A stretch of 64,000 bases of DNA from CALBRZ01 sp964511065 (GTDB lineage Bacteria > Planctomycetota > Planctomycetia > Pirellulales > S012-138): the NCBI GenBank assembly GCA_964511065.1, contig CAZEEG010000002.1, forward strand, positions 43,468 through 107,467, read 5' to 3'. This document shows positions 62,314 to 64,000 of this stretch, piece after piece. Under the pieces are notes generated by a model. It saw only the letters and a program-made list of their open reading frames with translations. It ran no database searches and was not told the origin of the DNA. How positions within the stretch are numbered: the first letter of the stretch is position 1; the number at the start of each line of letters is the position of its first letter. The position numbers and the translations under genes were made by a program.

Positions 62314-62338
62314 TAAGTTACTATAAAACAATAACTTA
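62314..62338. promoter_or_regulatory. AT-rich inverted repeat before groES
   Basis: TAAGTTA (62314-62320), eleven bases, TAACTTA (62332-62338). The arrangement recalls CIRCE (nine-base arms around nine bases) but the sequence differs. It contains TATAAA and could overlap the promoter. Confidence 0.45.
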
Positions 62339-62491
62339 GGAACAACCAAGTCACAAGGCACGAAAATTGCTCAGTTGACGGACACCTCGCAATACGTGTG
62401 AAGAACGGCAGACGCGGCCAAAGCGTCCGCTGCCGGTTCTTGGGAACAAAACGGGTTTTCATCCTCATCTACCCTGGAGGGGAAGACGAAC

Positions 62492-62812
62492 ATGGCTACG
62501 GTGGCAAAGTCCAAATCGGCAATCAAGCTGCAACCGCTCGGAGATCGCGTTGTGGTGGAGCGGGAAGAAGTCGAAGAACGCACTTCCGGCGGTATCGTGT
62601 TGCCCGATACGGCTCGCGAGAAGCCAGCCCGCGGCAAAGTGGTTGCCGTCGGCGATGGCCGGCTTCTGGATGACGGCAACCGCAGCCAGCTTCAAGTGAA
62701 GGTAGGCGACCGCGTGCTGTTCACCTCCTACGCCGGTGAAAACATCAAGGTTGGCGAAGACGAATACCTGCTGATGCGCGAAGACGACATCCTGGCGGTG
62801 ATCGAAGACTAA
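62492..62812 (+). CDS. groES: Co-chaperonin GroES
   Basis: A 106-residue co-chaperonin that caps GroEL. IKLQPLGDRVVVEREEVEERTSGGIVLPDTAREKPARGKVVAVGDGRLLDDGNRSQLQVKVGDRVLF shows the family, with the mobile loop TSGGIVLPDTA (residues 32-42). A ten-residue N-terminal extension (MATVAKSKSA) precedes the usual start. GGAGGGG lies nine bases before the ATG. It is followed by groEL after an unusually long gap of 228 bases. Confidence 0.97.
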   Translation: MATVAKSKSAIKLQPLGDRVVVEREEVEERTSGGIVLPDTAREKPARGKVVAVGDGRLLDDGNRSQLQVKVGDRVLFTSYAGENIKVGEDEYLLMREDDILAVIED

Positions 62813-63040
62813 CCCTCTGGCCGACTTACGGCCCCCATAACCCCATACACCGGATCGGCCAGGACGATCCTCCCCCGGCGGCTGTTGGCCCCGTTTGGCC
62901 AGCGCCTTGAAATCATCGGAGGGGGGTGGCGTTCAGCCGACAACCATCTACCACATCCCCGCTCGTGGGCCAACATGCCCGGTGGCACGTCCCCCCCGCA
63001 ATATCTGCACGAGCGGCGCTATTCGAGGAGAAACAGTTCT

Positions 63041-64000
<960 letters not shown>

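Larger units (their letters stand above)
62139..62491. other. groES upstream region
   Basis: About 350 bases holding two dyads (62261-62275, 62314-62338). No classic CIRCE element is present. Confidence 0.5.

Noticed and set aside
62139..62491. CIRCE heat-shock element at groES
   Set aside because: No TTAGCACTC/GAGTGCTAA pair on either strand; the dyads present have other sequences.

Overview
The window reads as chromosomal DNA of a GC-rich planctomycete, most likely of the Pirellula type. The reasons are family content and style, not a database search: a DUF1501 protein, a YdjY-domain lipoprotein, exported PQQ-propeller, Dabb and DUF3604-like proteins, a free-standing RNA polymerase alpha-CTD protein, Cys-rich secreted proteins, long gene-poor gaps and short operons. 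No tRNA, rRNA operon, CRISPR array, transposase or integrase was seen.

Layout. 0.4-15 kb: CPBP protease, DUF2617-like protein, glycosyltransferase, alpha-CTD-like protein, large secreted Cys/Pro-rich protein, DUF1501 protein, NtrC-type regulator, exported Dabb protein, 41-residue membrane protein with a partial duplicate, M20 peptidase and NAD-dependent epimerase. 15.5-16.8 kb: FtsX-type permease. 17.3-29.6 kb: a compact lipopeptide-type assembly line of three proteins: FAAL-ACP-flavoprotein; C-A-T-E; C-(vestigial A)-T-TE. 30-33.7 kb: lysA, a candidate structured RNA upstream of it on the same strand, a second exported Dabb protein and an M14 carboxypeptidase. 34-36.3 kb: imuA-imuB mutagenesis genes behind a dense cluster of palindromes. 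36.5-53.2 kb: small unknown gene, secreted protein, ABC-2 permease, XRE regulator, RluA-type pseudouridine synthase and Maf (divergent), large unknown protein, YdjY lipoprotein, DUF3604/PHP-like protein, cyclophilin and PQQ propeller. 53.4-58.8 kb: SRP RNA (ffs)-dnaX-ybaB-recR, the same order as in Bacillus, followed by rpoN. 59.4-64 kb: outer-membrane barrel candidate, threonine/serine dehydratase, groES and the start of groEL (cut by the window end).

How it fits together. The assembly line should load a fatty acid through the FAAL, possibly oxidise it with a fused FOXRED2-like flavoprotein, add an epimerised residue and then a residue on an A-less module, and release the product through a thioesterase. 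Both adenylation regions are abnormal: one has Arg where the catalytic Lys should be, the other lacks its N-terminal core. Loading in trans is therefore a real possibility. Two housekeeping loci carry informative details: dnaX has a nine-A slippery run that would give a 445-residue gamma-like product from a 644-residue tau-like protein, and the SRP RNA has a non-GNRA apical loop. All family assignments are from sequence recognition without database searches.
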